Positions 36,544 through 45,056 of a stretch of 64,000 nucleotides of DNA are shown here, piece after piece. Source of the DNA: an uncultured Lachnospiraceae bacterium (GTDB taxonomy: Bacteria > Bacillota > Clostridia > Lachnospirales > Lachnospiraceae); the NCBI GenBank assembly GCA_902776305.1, contig CACYPS010000005.1, forward strand, positions 1 to 64,000, written 5' to 3'. The translations under genes were made by a program, and so were the position numbers. The stretch's first letter is position 1; every line of letters starts with the position of its first letter. Below the pieces are notes generated by a model. That model made no database searches and had not been told where the DNA came from. It saw nothing but the letters and a program-made list of their open reading frames with translations.

Positions 36544-37341
36544 TTACTTTCTCAGCCGTCTGATTCTATTCTCAGTGTAGGCTTCCGCTTCCTTCCACAT
36601 AGTTTTCAGCTGTGTCTTATGCGCACAGAGCTTTTCCTTACAGTTCCTGCACCGGAGATACTCGTTCGTATTTTCCGAGAAACGTTCAGGATGGAGATAA
36701 AATGTCAGCTCCCAGCGGATGAGCAGAGCGATTGACAGCACCAGTAGGCTCCAGGCATAGCTCTCCGCCACAAAAAAGAGCGGCGTGAACATCATTGCAT
36801 AGTCCCAGTTATAGATACGGCAGGTGCCGCAGCACTTGTTCTTCAGGAACCACGTCTGGAACGGGCAGAAAAACAGGATGCATATCATATCGCAGACAGA
36901 ATAAAAACTACACAGCAGGATGAGAATTCCGTCATCAAGAATATTCCTCATCCGGAGAGCACCGAAAAACGCATTAAGAACGATCCAGATCAATGCGACC
37001 AGGAAAGTGGCATTATTGTCGGGGATCACGATGTTGGTCTCGCCGGATTTTATGTAGTTTTTACTGAACTGTTTCTGACTCCCGGGGCTCTCGTAATTCG
37101 ACGGAAAAAAACGAAGAATCATTTCAATGACAAACACGGACCAGGTAACAACGATGATGATAGGTCTTTTTTCTAACTGTGATGTGACCGTGCCGCTTTT
37201 CTCCAGCCTGAAAGAAATATAGCTGATGAGGAGAAGCACGAACAAAATCGAACGATAAACAAGCCTGATATAGTGAAGCGTGCTGATGGCGCTCAACTTA
37301 CGTTTCTTATGTACATCCCTGTTTTTACTTGTTTGCTCCAT
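36544..37341 (-). CDS. Unknown polytopic membrane protein with Cys motifs
   Basis: About 265 residues starting MEQTSKNRDVHKKRKLSA, chosen because GAGGTG lies seven bases upstream. It has about six hydrophobic segments, a Cys cluster FLKNKCCGTCRIYNWDYA between helices and a C-terminal cytoplasmic CRNCKEKLCAHK motif that could bind zinc. I do not recognise a family with confidence. It is read in the same direction as the frameshifted gene just upstream. Confidence 0.7.
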   Translation of the reverse strand: MEQTSKNRDVHKKRKLSAISTLHYIRLVYRSILFVLLLISYISFRLEKSGTVTSQLEKRPIIIVVTWSVFVIEMILRFFPSNYESPGSQKQFSKNYIKSGETNIVIPDNNATFLVALIWIVLNAFFGALRMRNILDDGILILLCSFYSVCDMICILFFCPFQTWFLKNKCCGTCRIYNWDYAMMFTPLFFVAESYAWSLLVLSIALLIRWELTFYLHPERFSENTNEYLRCRNCKEKLCAHKTQLKTMWKEAEAYTENRIRRLRK

Positions 37342-37381
37342 ATAACACCTCAAATATGACCGTCCGGCCAGCACGCCCGGG

Positions 37382-37845
37382 CTAAAAATCGTGTGGAATC
37401 CGGCCGCTGCATTTTGCTGCATCCTTACCCGCTGTCTTCTCAATCAGCTTTCTCAAATTCTTCTCGAATCCGGTGTAAATACGAAGTCCGTTATCAGATG
37501 CAAACATATTAGCCATGCTTCTCTGATACATTTTAGCCTGACCAGTATCATAAGTTCTTGTAGGCTTTTTTGATGATAGCAGACTGCTGTCGTAGGCTTT
37601 TTGCCGGCTGCCGGCATTCTTCCCTGATTCACGAGGAAGCAGCTTTTTTTCATTGATAATCAGATCGTTGCTGTCCCCAAGACCTATTTTGTTGCCGCCA
37701 ATGCTGTCTCTGTCATCAATCAGACTGCTTGCCCCTCATTTCCCGCAGGCTGTCTGTTAACTGGAGCTCTTTGCTGTGCTCCATGGGAGTTCGCCGAAGA
37801 AGCCTTTTGTCCGGACTTTTTCTTTGAAAATGAAAACCACCCCAT
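37382..37845 (-). pseudogene. Frameshifted gene of unknown function
   Basis: AAAGGAGG precedes an ATG at 37845 that opens 41 codons (MGWFSFSKKKSGQKASSANS and onward) and stops at 37720-37722. A second frame overlapping by about 15 bases continues with 115 sensible codons (LIDDRDSIGGNKIGLGDSND onward) to a stop at 37382-37384. Adding one G to the GGGG run (plus-strand CCCC, 37732-37735) would join them into one 154-residue basic protein. It may be a real frameshift, a sequencing error or, less likely, programmed slippage. No family recognised. Confidence 0.65.
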
Positions 37846-37883
37846 TGAGATCCTCCTTTCTGAAACATGTTGTATTAAAGGTG

Positions 37884-37909
37884 ATTATAACACAAACATT
37901 AATTGTCAA
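37884..37909 (-). promoter_or_regulatory. Candidate promoter for the frameshifted gene
   Basis: On the minus strand TTGACA (37904-37909) and TATAAT (37884-37889) are both perfect but only 14 bases apart. TG one base before the -10 makes an extended -10 (TGTTATAAT), which could act without the -35. Confidence 0.55.
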
Positions 37910-37936
37910 CCACCTTGCTTCACAACATACAAGAAA

Positions 37937-37971
37937 ACCCTGCCGAACTGTTTTTCTCAGTTCGGCAGGGT
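37937..37971 (-). terminator. Strong terminator downstream of glgA
   Basis: ACCCTGCCGAACTG (37937-37950) pairs perfectly with CAGTTCGGCAGGGT (37958-37971) around a seven-base loop. On the minus strand TTTTC follows. Confidence 0.85.
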
Positions 37972-37990
37972 CACTCTGTTTTCATTTATC

Positions 37991-38095
37991 GCATTCATCC
38001 AACGACTTTAAAATCACGAGAATTCTGCGTCAGCGACAAGTTTTATTCTGCGCATTCATCTCACGACTTAAGTCACGAGAATTCTGCGTCAGAGA
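37991..38095. repeat. Two direct repeats of about 45 bases after glgA
   Basis: GCATTCATC-N-ACGACTT and, a few bases on, ATCACGAGAATTCTGCGTCAG recur at 37991-38036 and 38052-38095, a period of about 61. They lie between the glgA stop and its terminator. No coding sense seen. Confidence 0.75.
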
Positions 38096-38127
38096 TTAAG
38101 GTCTTATGGGACTGTTCTCCTGCCCTA

Positions 38128-40032
38128 TTACCAGGCAGTAAGCTCCAGATAAAGATCCTTGTACTGTTTCGCCGAGTTATCCCAGGAAACATTCTTGGCC
38201 ATGTCGCGATGAACCATCTCGTCCCAGTTGTAACGGTTCTCAAAGTACAATGTCTTTGCACGGTTGATTGCATCATAGAGAAGCCCCGTCTCATATCTGT
38301 CAAATGTAAAGCCGTTACCCGAGTCATAATACATGTTGTAAGGCTCCACAGTATCCTTAAGACCGCCGGTCTCTCTGACAATCGGAACTGTCCCATAGTG
38401 CATAGCGATAAGCTGTGTCAATCCACAGGGCTCAAACTGCGAAGGCACGAGCAGTGCGTCGCACCCGGCATAAATACGATGGCTTCTTGCCTCATCGTAC
38501 TGGATGCACGCGGCAAGCTGTCCCTTGTATTGATTCTCGTAGTACCTGAAGGAATTCTCATACTCGGGATCGCCGGTACCGAGTATCACAACCTGGGTAA
38601 ACGGATCCATGATCTGCGGGATGCAGGCATTTACCAGGTCGAGACCTTTCTGGTTTGTCAGTCTCGAAATGAGTCCGATCACAAATTTGCCTTCGTTCTC
38701 CTCAAGGCCGAGCTCCTTCTGCAGGGCAAGCTTATTTTCCTTCTTTTTAGCGATCGCATCTTCGTTGCTGTATGGTGCGGCAATATTCTTGTCTTTTGAA
38801 GGATCCCAGATATCGTAATCAATACCGTTTACGATGCCGCGCAGTTTGCCCGAGTGATAACGCAGATGATCCGCCAGACCCTCTCCGTACTCATCTGTCT
38901 GAATCTCACCGGCATACGTGTTGGACACAGTGGTGATCATGTTGGAGTAGGTTAATCCGCCCTTGAACATATTCGCATCGAGCCAGTTCTGGGTCAGAGC
39001 ATCCTTATTGAAAACGTAATCCGGCAGATTCGTCCAATACTTAATGGTCTCAATGTTATAAATACCCTGGAAACGCAGGTTGTGAATCGTGATCATCGTT
39101 TTTGCGTTCCCGATGGGGGTATTCTGGAAAAATTCACGCAGATATACCGGCACGAGTCCTGCCTGCCAGTCATGGCAGTGAATGATATTCGGCTGCCAGT
39201 TCATGTAATTCAGTGCCGCCAGTGCCGCTTTGCCAAAATAACAATACTTCGGGATATCATCGATCAGGTTTGTGTACGGCTTATCCCCTCCGAAGAATTC
39301 CTCGTTGTCAATGAAATCATAGACCACGCCATCCCAGACATACTCCATAATACCGACATAGTACTGTTTTCCGTCGCTGGTCAGATCCATGTAGAAACTT
39401 CCCCGGTAGACCATCTTCTCCTGATATTTCTGCGGAATGCACTTGTACCTCGGAAGGATTACCTTCACATCGCAGTTCCTATGGATCAGCGCCTTCGGAA
39501 GAGAGTACATGACATCTCCAAGCCCGCCGGTCTTTACGAACGGATAGCACTCCGACCCGATAAATGCTATGCTCCTGCGCGGTGTATCGGGAATCTGCTC
39601 CTCTGCAGCAGCCGCAATCTCATCAGCTGCAGCTTCCACAGCAGTCTCTTTCACAGCTGCCTCTTCAACAGCGGCCTCTTTCACAGCTGCCTCTTCAACA
39701 GCGGTCTCTTTCACAGCTGCCTCTTCAACAGCGGCCTCTTTCACAGCTACCTCTTCAACAGCGGCCTCTTTCACAGCTGCCTCTTCAACAGCGGCTTCTT
39801 TCACAGCTGTCTCTTCAACAGCAGCTTTTTTGGCTGTAGCTTTTTTCGGAGCAGCTTTTTTCGGAGCAGCTTTTTTCGGAGCAGCCTTTTTCGGAGCAGC
39901 CTTTTTCGGAGCAGCTTTCTTTGCTGCCGCTTTTTTCGGGGCAGCCTTCTCTTCTGTCGTATCCTTGACTACAGTTGTCTTCTCTGGAGTTGCCTTATCA
40001 GCAACTGTGTCTTTTGTTTTCTTAGCCGGCAT
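38128..40032 (-). CDS. glgA: Glycogen synthase (GlgA) with a Lys/Ala/Glu repeat N-terminal extension
   Basis: Extends alpha-1,4-glucan from ADP-glucose (GT5). It has 634 residues, against about 480 for usual GlgA. The enzyme proper starts near residue 152 (RRSIAFIGSECYPFVKTGGL) with the KTGGLGDV substrate loop, HCHDWQAGLVP, ISRLTNQKGLD and SQFEPCGLTQLIAMHYGT. The extension has three parts: a Thr/Lys start (1-28), about eight AAPKK units (28-70) and seven copies of a ten-residue AVEEAAVKEA unit (71-135) likely to form a charged helix. The amylosucrase-like protein at 20118-22424 has a similar tail at its other end. GGAGGG precedes ATG 40032. No other glg genes are adjacent. Confidence 0.95.
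   Translation of the reverse strand: MPAKKTKDTVADKATPEKTTVVKDTTEEKAAPKKAAAKKAAPKKAAPKKAAPKKAAPKKAAPKKATAKKAAVEETAVKEAAVEEAAVKEAAVEEVAVKEAAVEEAAVKETAVEEAAVKEAAVEEAAVKETAVEAAADEIAAAAEEQIPDTPRRSIAFIGSECYPFVKTGGLGDVMYSLPKALIHRNCDVKVILPRYKCIPQKYQEKMVYRGSFYMDLTSDGKQYYVGIMEYVWDGVVYDFIDNEEFFGGDKPYTNLIDDIPKYCYFGKAALAALNYMNWQPNIIHCHDWQAGLVPVYLREFFQNTPIGNAKTMITIHNLRFQGIYNIETIKYWTNLPDYVFNKDALTQNWLDANMFKGGLTYSNMITTVSNTYAGEIQTDEYGEGLADHLRYHSGKLRGIVNGIDYDIWDPSKDKNIAAPYSNEDAIAKKKENKLALQKELGLEENEGKFVIGLISRLTNQKGLDLVNACIPQIMDPFTQVVILGTGDPEYENSFRYYENQYKGQLAACIQYDEARSHRIYAGCDALLVPSQFEPCGLTQLIAMHYGTVPIVRETGGLKDTVEPYNMYYDSGNGFTFDRYETGLLYDAINRAKTLYFENRYNWDEMVHRDMAKNVSWDNSAKQYKDLYLELTAW
39628..39951. repeat. Coding tandem repeats in the glgA extension
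   Basis: Bases 39628-39825 are about seven copies of a 30-base unit (CTCTTCAACAGCGGCCTCTT type on the plus strand), and 39829-39951 are about eight copies of a 15-base unit (GCTTTTTTCGGAGCA type). Near-identity of copies at DNA level points to recent expansion or slippage. Confidence 0.85.
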
Positions 40033-40220
40033 CGTTTTCCCTCCTTCGGTTTTTGCTATCTAAATCATCTTCTTGCAGTATATAAACTGCTCTATCTTGA
40101 ATTTAACATTTATTATTATCCTTATCAATTAAAGAATCAAATTATTAACAAAAAAAGGAAAAAAAGTTCTGTCTTCGGGAGCGTTTCATCTCAAACGGTC
40201 ATATCATTCATTGTCTTACA

Positions 40221-40391
40221 ATGCCATGGATCAAGAAACTGGTTTACTGTTCCAGTACGGGAGCCATTCCGGAACTTCCAAAAGGAACACCCATCAAGGA
40301 AGTCGATTATTTTGATGAGTCAAAGATGCTGGGCGGCATAGATGTACTTATTGACGGTGGTGCATCCACAGGAAAGAAATTTAAGAAATAA
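40221..40391 (+). pseudogene. Remnant of an NAD-dependent epimerase/dehydratase gene
   Basis: The 56 codons from ATG 40221 read MPWIKKLVYCSSTGAIPELP and then KGTPIKEVDYFDESKMLG. This is like the central strand-and-SS motif of extended short-chain dehydrogenases, but the Rossmann Gly motif before it and the YxxxK catalytic residues after it are missing. It then ends abruptly in GIDVLIDGGASTGKKFKK. It has no ribosome site. A deletion has probably joined two parts of a former gene. The rest of 40033-40220 upstream of glgA shows no gene. Confidence 0.6.
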
Positions 40392-40415
40392 GTATTCTAT
40401 TCACATCAACTGAGA

Positions 40416-40447
40416 GGCGGCTGTCAGGATATGCCCTGACAGCCGCC
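40416..40447. terminator. Hairpin terminator between the dehydrogenase remnant and guaA
   Basis: GGCGGCTGTCAGG pairs perfectly with CCTGACAGCCGCC around a six-base loop. Flanking A/T-rich sequence on the plus strand supports termination; the minus-strand T-run is weaker. The GGCTGTC core echoes the dispersed palindrome family. Confidence 0.75.
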
Positions 40448-40462
40448 TTAAAATATTTTACA

Positions 40463-41443
40463 TTATTCGAATTCTATCGTCCCCGTCGGCTTCGGCGTAA
40501 GATCGTACAGCACGCGGTTGATACCCGGCACCTCGCTTGTGATCCTCTGTGTGATCTTGTCAAGCACCGCCCAGTCAACATGCTCGATTGTTGCCGTCAT
40601 GGCGTCCTTCGTGTTCACGGCACGAATGATTGCCGGCCACTCCCACGCACGCTTGCCGTCCTTGATACCGGTCGACTTGAAATCCGGAACAACAGTGAAG
40701 TACTGCCATACCTTGCCGGCAAGACCTGCCTTCTCGAACTCCTCGCGAAGAATCGCATCGGATTCGCGAAGCGCCTCGAGACGGTCACGTGTGATAGCAC
40801 CCACGCAGCGAACGCCGAGACCCGGGCCCGGGAACGGCTGACGGTATACCATATTATCAGGCAGACCGAGCTCATGACCTACAACGCGCACTTCATCCTT
40901 GTAGAGGAACTTCAGCGGCTCAACGAGCTCAAGCTTAACATCCTCCGGAAGACCGCCTACATTGTGATGAGCCTTAATGCCGTCGCTCTCGAGAATATCA
41001 GGATAAATTGTTCCCTGACCGAGGAATTCAATGTTCTCGAGCTTTGCAGCTTCCTCGTCGAACACCTCAATGAATTCGCCGCCGATGATCTTTCTCTTCT
41101 GCTCCGGATCGTCAACGCCTGCCAGCTTGTCAAGGAAACGATCTGTGGCATCGATATAAATAAGGTTCGCGCCGAGCTGGTTCCTGAACACTTCAATGAC
41201 CTGCTCGCTCTCACCCTTACGCATAAGGCCATGATTTACATGAATACATGTGAGCTGTTTTCCGACAGCCTTGATAAGCAATGCTGCAACTACGGATGAA
41301 TCTACGCCGCCTGAAAGTGCAAGCAGAACGTTTCCGTCACCGATCTGTGCCTGAAGAGCCTTTACCTGCTCTTCGATAAATGCCTGTGCAAGTTCCGGTG
41401 TCGTAATGCGCTCCATTGTCTCCGGTCTTTTGTTGTCGCTCAT
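40463..41443 (-). CDS. guaA: GMP synthase ATP-pyrophosphatase subunit without amidotransferase domain
   Basis: Converts XMP to GMP. The 326 residues hold an N-type PP-loop domain with LALSGGVDSSVVAALL (about residues 41-56) and the GuaA dimerisation domain (VYRQPFPGPGLGVRCVGAIT to the end, closing RVLYDLTPKPTGTIEFE). The about 190-residue class I glutamine amidotransferase domain normal in bacterial GuaA is missing, as in archaeal GuaAb. The ORF begins cleanly at ATG 41443 after GAGGAG, so this is not a simple 5' truncation. It must use free ammonia or a separate GuaAa-like subunit not in this window. Confidence 0.93.
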   Translation of the reverse strand: MSDNKRPETMERITTPELAQAFIEEQVKALQAQIGDGNVLLALSGGVDSSVVAALLIKAVGKQLTCIHVNHGLMRKGESEQVIEVFRNQLGANLIYIDATDRFLDKLAGVDDPEQKRKIIGGEFIEVFDEEAAKLENIEFLGQGTIYPDILESDGIKAHHNVGGLPEDVKLELVEPLKFLYKDEVRVVGHELGLPDNMVYRQPFPGPGLGVRCVGAITRDRLEALRESDAILREEFEKAGLAGKVWQYFTVVPDFKSTGIKDGKRAWEWPAIIRAVNTKDAMTATIEHVDWAVLDKITQRITSEVPGINRVLYDLTPKPTGTIEFE

Positions 41444-41636
41444 TTTTCACTCCTCTCCGGTCATGTTCCGATGACACGGCCTTCAGTAATCATTTTTCTG
41501 TGATGAAGCGGATTGTATCACACTTTTATAGAGTACATCAATAAAAAGATAAAGATTTCCTCGGAAATAGTATGCGCCGCGCAGGGGGCTTCCCATTTTT
41601 AATGAAGCCAATCACGATCTTCTACATACTCAACTG

Positions 41637-42413
41637 TCATTCTCTCCAGAGAAAATCCATGAAAATGGGAACCTGCTTCTCCCAGTCCGCCTCACAGTGA
41701 TTTCCTCCCACCTGACAGTACAGCATCGCAGTTGCCCCCGCCTTCTGAATACGATTCTCCACTGCCTTGTTGCACTTATATGTGTAACTGACGGTATCTT
41801 CTGTCTCAGGATTCAGCACCCCGCGTGCCTCGCACGTCCCCCAGGACAGGAACACTCTTGTATCCGGACTCATCTCATTCCGGTTCATATCATGGAGCAG
41901 CTGGTTACGGCAGAACACGATGGAGCTTGAAACACATGCCGCTTTGGAAAAGACCGTATTATACATTGTGATCGCATAGACAGACATAAGTCCTCCCATG
42001 CTTGACCCGGCGATTCCTGTGCACTCCCGCTCCGGGATCGTGCGGTATTCGCTGTCTATCATCGGCTTGATCTCATTCACGATCCACTTAAGTGTCACAT
42101 CCCCCATCGCCTCGTACTTACTCAGGAATCCTGTCTTCGTCCTGTACGGGCTGTATTCCGAGAGACGTTCCTCCCCCTCATGTCCGCACTCTATTCCCAC
42201 TACAATGATGTCCTTCGGCCAATGCTCCAGGAATTCTTTGAGCCCCCAGCTCTTGCCGAAAGTAGCATCCTCATCAAAATAAAGATTATGACCGTCAAAA
42301 AAGTACATGACCGGATATCGCTCATCCGTCTCGTTATATCGATCGGGAAGCCAGATGTGAAGCATGCGGCCTTTCCCTTTCGGCGTATATATAAAATCCC
42401 GTTTGATAACCAT
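41637..42413 (-). CDS. Alpha/beta-hydrolase esterase (putative esterase family, PF00756-like)
   Basis: About 258 residues starting MVIKRDFIYTPKGKGRMLHI after GAGGAGG. It has YPVMYFFDGHNLYFDEDATFG, the nucleophile elbow GIAGSSMGGLMS, an Asp/Glu-bearing segment, and a late His in QVGGNHCEADWEKQV. This resembles the Fes/IroE/BesA and esterase D-like group. The fold start lacks a signal peptide, so it is cytoplasmic. Substrate unknown; no siderophore genes are near. Confidence 0.85.
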   Translation of the reverse strand: MVIKRDFIYTPKGKGRMLHIWLPDRYNETDERYPVMYFFDGHNLYFDEDATFGKSWGLKEFLEHWPKDIIVVGIECGHEGEERLSEYSPYRTKTGFLSKYEAMGDVTLKWIVNEIKPMIDSEYRTIPERECTGIAGSSMGGLMSVYAITMYNTVFSKAACVSSSIVFCRNQLLHDMNRNEMSPDTRVFLSWGTCEARGVLNPETEDTVSYTYKCNKAVENRIQKAGATAMLYCQVGGNHCEADWEKQVPIFMDFLWRE

Positions 42414-42579
42414 TCTTACGGTCCTCCTCAAATAAGCAAGAAATTTTTGAAATCCCAAGGTGTTTCGCCCGGTATATCTCCCTGTAAATTCCATATTCAG
42501 CCTTCCGGTTCAGCCTTCCTTCACAGGAGATTCATGATCAGCATGAAACCTGATTATATCCTGTTATGGTGCAAAAAGA

Positions 42580-42611
42580 AAGTGAACGGTGCAAAAAAGC
42601 CGTTCACTTTG
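42580..42611 (-). terminator. Terminator downstream of the His-less hybrid kinase gene
   Basis: AAAGTGAACGG pairs perfectly with CCGTTCACTTT around a ten-base loop, followed on the minus strand by CTTTTT. It lies about 90 bases beyond the stop. Nothing else is seen in 42414-42698. Confidence 0.88.
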
Positions 42612-42698
42612 CTCTCAATTCAGGAACATTTAAAGATTTTTGGACTCTTTTTATTTTCATTCAATGAGCTTTGAAGTCTTTTGTTCCTTTTTTTGTAT

Positions 42699-45056
42699 TC
42701 ACCCAATGAACTTTGACATGACCGCATACAATTCCTGAGGACTGAACGGTTTCGTCAGGTGCTCATTCATGCCCGCAGCAAAGCTTCCTTTTACATCTTC
42801 CTCAAAGGCGTTTGCCGTCATAGCTATAATCGGTACCTGAGCTCCGCCAATGTCTTTTTCACTGCGGATCTTCCGGGTTGCTTCAAGACCATCGACCAGA
42901 GGCATCTGGATATCCATCAGAATGAGGTCATACGCTCCTTCCGCCTTGCGGAATGCATCGAGAGCTTCCTCACCGTTCATGGCTGTATCAACATCCAGCC
43001 CTGCCTTCTCAAGCATTTTCACGCCGATTTCCAGACTGATTTTGTGATCATCAACAAGAAGCACTCTTCCCCTCTTGAACGAATATTTCCTGCTCGTTTC
43101 CGCAGGAAGTCTCGTGAATGTCTCGTTTCTATCATAGGAAATTGGGAATGTCATGGTGACCGTGACGCAGGAACCCTGATCATCCAGACTCTGTGCCTCT
43201 ACACGGCCTCCCATAGCAGCGACATTGCTCTTTGCCAGTGTGAGTCCGAGATCGAGCTGATCAGGAGAATCGACCTGAACGATCACCTTCGGATCTATCG
43301 GTTCGAAGATTGACGACAGATACTCTGCATTCACGCCGGTCGAACTGTCGGATATTGCAAATCTGAGAGTCGTTCTGTTACTCTCCCGCTTCTGCTCGGT
43401 GACCAACAGCCGGACATTTCCGCCATTGGCATTGTAGTCAAATGTATTCTCCAGAAGTCTCGTCAGCACCTGTTCAAGACGATATCGGTCAGCCATGATC
43501 TGCTGAGGCACGTGATTCCCGAGCTCGATGGAAAATGTAAGTCCTCTCTCCGATGCGCTCGGAAGCATTTTTGCCTCCAAGATTCCAAAAAACTCTGCCA
43601 GGTCCAGCCTCTCCGGTGTTAGTACAACACCTTTTCGATCAATCTGATGAAGGGTAAGCATGTCATCGATAATCGAGTGTATAGACGCCCCCGCCGTGAT
43701 AATATTATCAAGATAGACCGCTTCCCTTGTATCGTCGGGAATCTCCGACCGGGCAATTTCCGCAAAACCGATTATAGAACTCAGCGGTGAGCGAATATCC
43801 CTGCTGAGGCGGGATAATATGGAATTTCTGGAATTCAAAGCATTCTGGACCTTATTCAGAGCATCCTGAAGCTCTGCTTCTCTCTCCATGGCATTTTCGA
43901 TGACCCCGCTGATATCCTGTACCGTTCCGCATATCAGGTCTCCGGGAATATCTACTGTATAAAATGTAGCCTTCTTGTGTCTCGTTCTTCCGTCCTCACC
44001 GGCTGTTTCATAGTAGACCGTGTAGTTGGACCGATGGCGCAGTTCCCTTCGGATATTTTCCAGTGCCAGCATTTCAAACACTTCAAAATACCCGTCGGAA
44101 TCCTTCGGAACCCTGGTCATAAGACGATTCAGCAGTGTTTTGTATTCAACACCGTTTTCTTTAATGTCGCCTCCCGGATTCCGGCGTATATCTGAGAACT
44201 TGTATGCCCTGCTGTGCTTCGCATCGATCAGATATACCCCGTCATAATCATTTTCAGAAACCGCTCCAAGAAGCTCTTCCACGATTTTCGCACGGAAAAC
44301 ATCCACGGAGTAGAGCACTGCCTCAACATCCCCGGTATCAACATTTTTTGCCGTGCTGATCGCCGTTGTGATCCACATCACCTGATCCGTTACCATGTAG
44401 AAGGTGTGTTCCAGCGAAAAATGTGTGCGGCCCCGCTCATATTCACGCATCAGTTTTCGGCGATTGAACATATTCATGAAATTCCCGGAGTCCTCTTTTC
44501 TTGCACAGCGCTCTGCAAGAAAACGGAAAAAAGCATCCACGCTCATAGGATACAGAAGTTCCATTCCCTCGGGCATCTTACCCAGAGGAATTTCCATCTT
44601 ATTCTGCGAAAGGTTGAGCCGGTACATTCCGAGGGCATACGGAGATACATCCGACATGAGTGTAATTTCCGAGTAATACCTGTTTCTCAGGTTCGTCCTT
44701 ATACGATGTTCCGCAGTAACATCATAAAAGTAATGTGCCATGACCTTATGGCCTTCAAACTCGATCTCCCTTCCATGAATCGCCCAGCACTTTTTTCTAT
44801 GTTCAAAATATTCTTCTATATCATATTCTTTACCGGACCTGATTTTATCCGCAAATCTGAATCCACGCCACTCCGGACACTTGTCGAAAAGTTCCTGACA
44901 GTTTTTGCCAATCAATACTTCCGCTTCCGTTTCCGGGATGAACTCTTTTATGGTGTCCGTGGCATACAGAATCTCCTGCGTTTCGGCATCACACACCAGG
45001 ATGCACGTATCAGTATGATTCATCACTGCTCTTAACAAGCCACTAAAGCTTTCCAT
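42699..45056 (-). CDS. Hybrid kinase-like protein lacking the phosphoacceptor His (PAS-HisKA-HATPase-REC)
   Basis: A 785-residue soluble protein. A PAS domain (about residues 1-125) is followed by further sensory sequence to about 375 and a coiled coil. The HisKA-like helix reads LSRLSRDIRSPLSSIIGF, in which Arg419 stands where the phosphorylated His of the H-box (SHE/SHD) should be. The ATPase domain keeps parts of the N, F and G boxes (DSSTGVN, IFEPI, LDLGLTLAKS) but is degenerate. The receiver domain (about 660-785) is complete with Asp715 in LILMDIQMP and a late Lys in LTKPFSP. It probably receives phosphate rather than making it. It is divergent from the CheB-CheR kinase gene. Confidence 0.85.
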   Translation of the reverse strand: MESFSGLLRAVMNHTDTCILVCDAETQEILYATDTIKEFIPETEAEVLIGKNCQELFDKCPEWRGFRFADKIRSGKEYDIEEYFEHRKKCWAIHGREIEFEGHKVMAHYFYDVTAEHRIRTNLRNRYYSEITLMSDVSPYALGMYRLNLSQNKMEIPLGKMPEGMELLYPMSVDAFFRFLAERCARKEDSGNFMNMFNRRKLMREYERGRTHFSLEHTFYMVTDQVMWITTAISTAKNVDTGDVEAVLYSVDVFRAKIVEELLGAVSENDYDGVYLIDAKHSRAYKFSDIRRNPGGDIKENGVEYKTLLNRLMTRVPKDSDGYFEVFEMLALENIRRELRHRSNYTVYYETAGEDGRTRHKKATFYTVDIPGDLICGTVQDISGVIENAMEREAELQDALNKVQNALNSRNSILSRLSRDIRSPLSSIIGFAEIARSEIPDDTREAVYLDNIITAGASIHSIIDDMLTLHQIDRKGVVLTPERLDLAEFFGILEAKMLPSASERGLTFSIELGNHVPQQIMADRYRLEQVLTRLLENTFDYNANGGNVRLLVTEQKRESNRTTLRFAISDSSTGVNAEYLSSIFEPIDPKVIVQVDSPDQLDLGLTLAKSNVAAMGGRVEAQSLDDQGSCVTVTMTFPISYDRNETFTRLPAETSRKYSFKRGRVLLVDDHKISLEIGVKMLEKAGLDVDTAMNGEEALDAFRKAEGAYDLILMDIQMPLVDGLEATRKIRSEKDIGGAQVPIIAMTANAFEEDVKGSFAAGMNEHLTKPFSPQELYAVMSKFIG

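Noticed and set aside
39628-39825. Possible CRISPR-like array
   Set aside because: The 30-base units are contiguous, in frame and coding; there are no unique spacers.
39082-40341. Long plus-strand frames with Phe/Ser repeats over glgA
   Set aside because: They are the antisense reading of the Lys/Ala/Glu repeat DNA of glgA.
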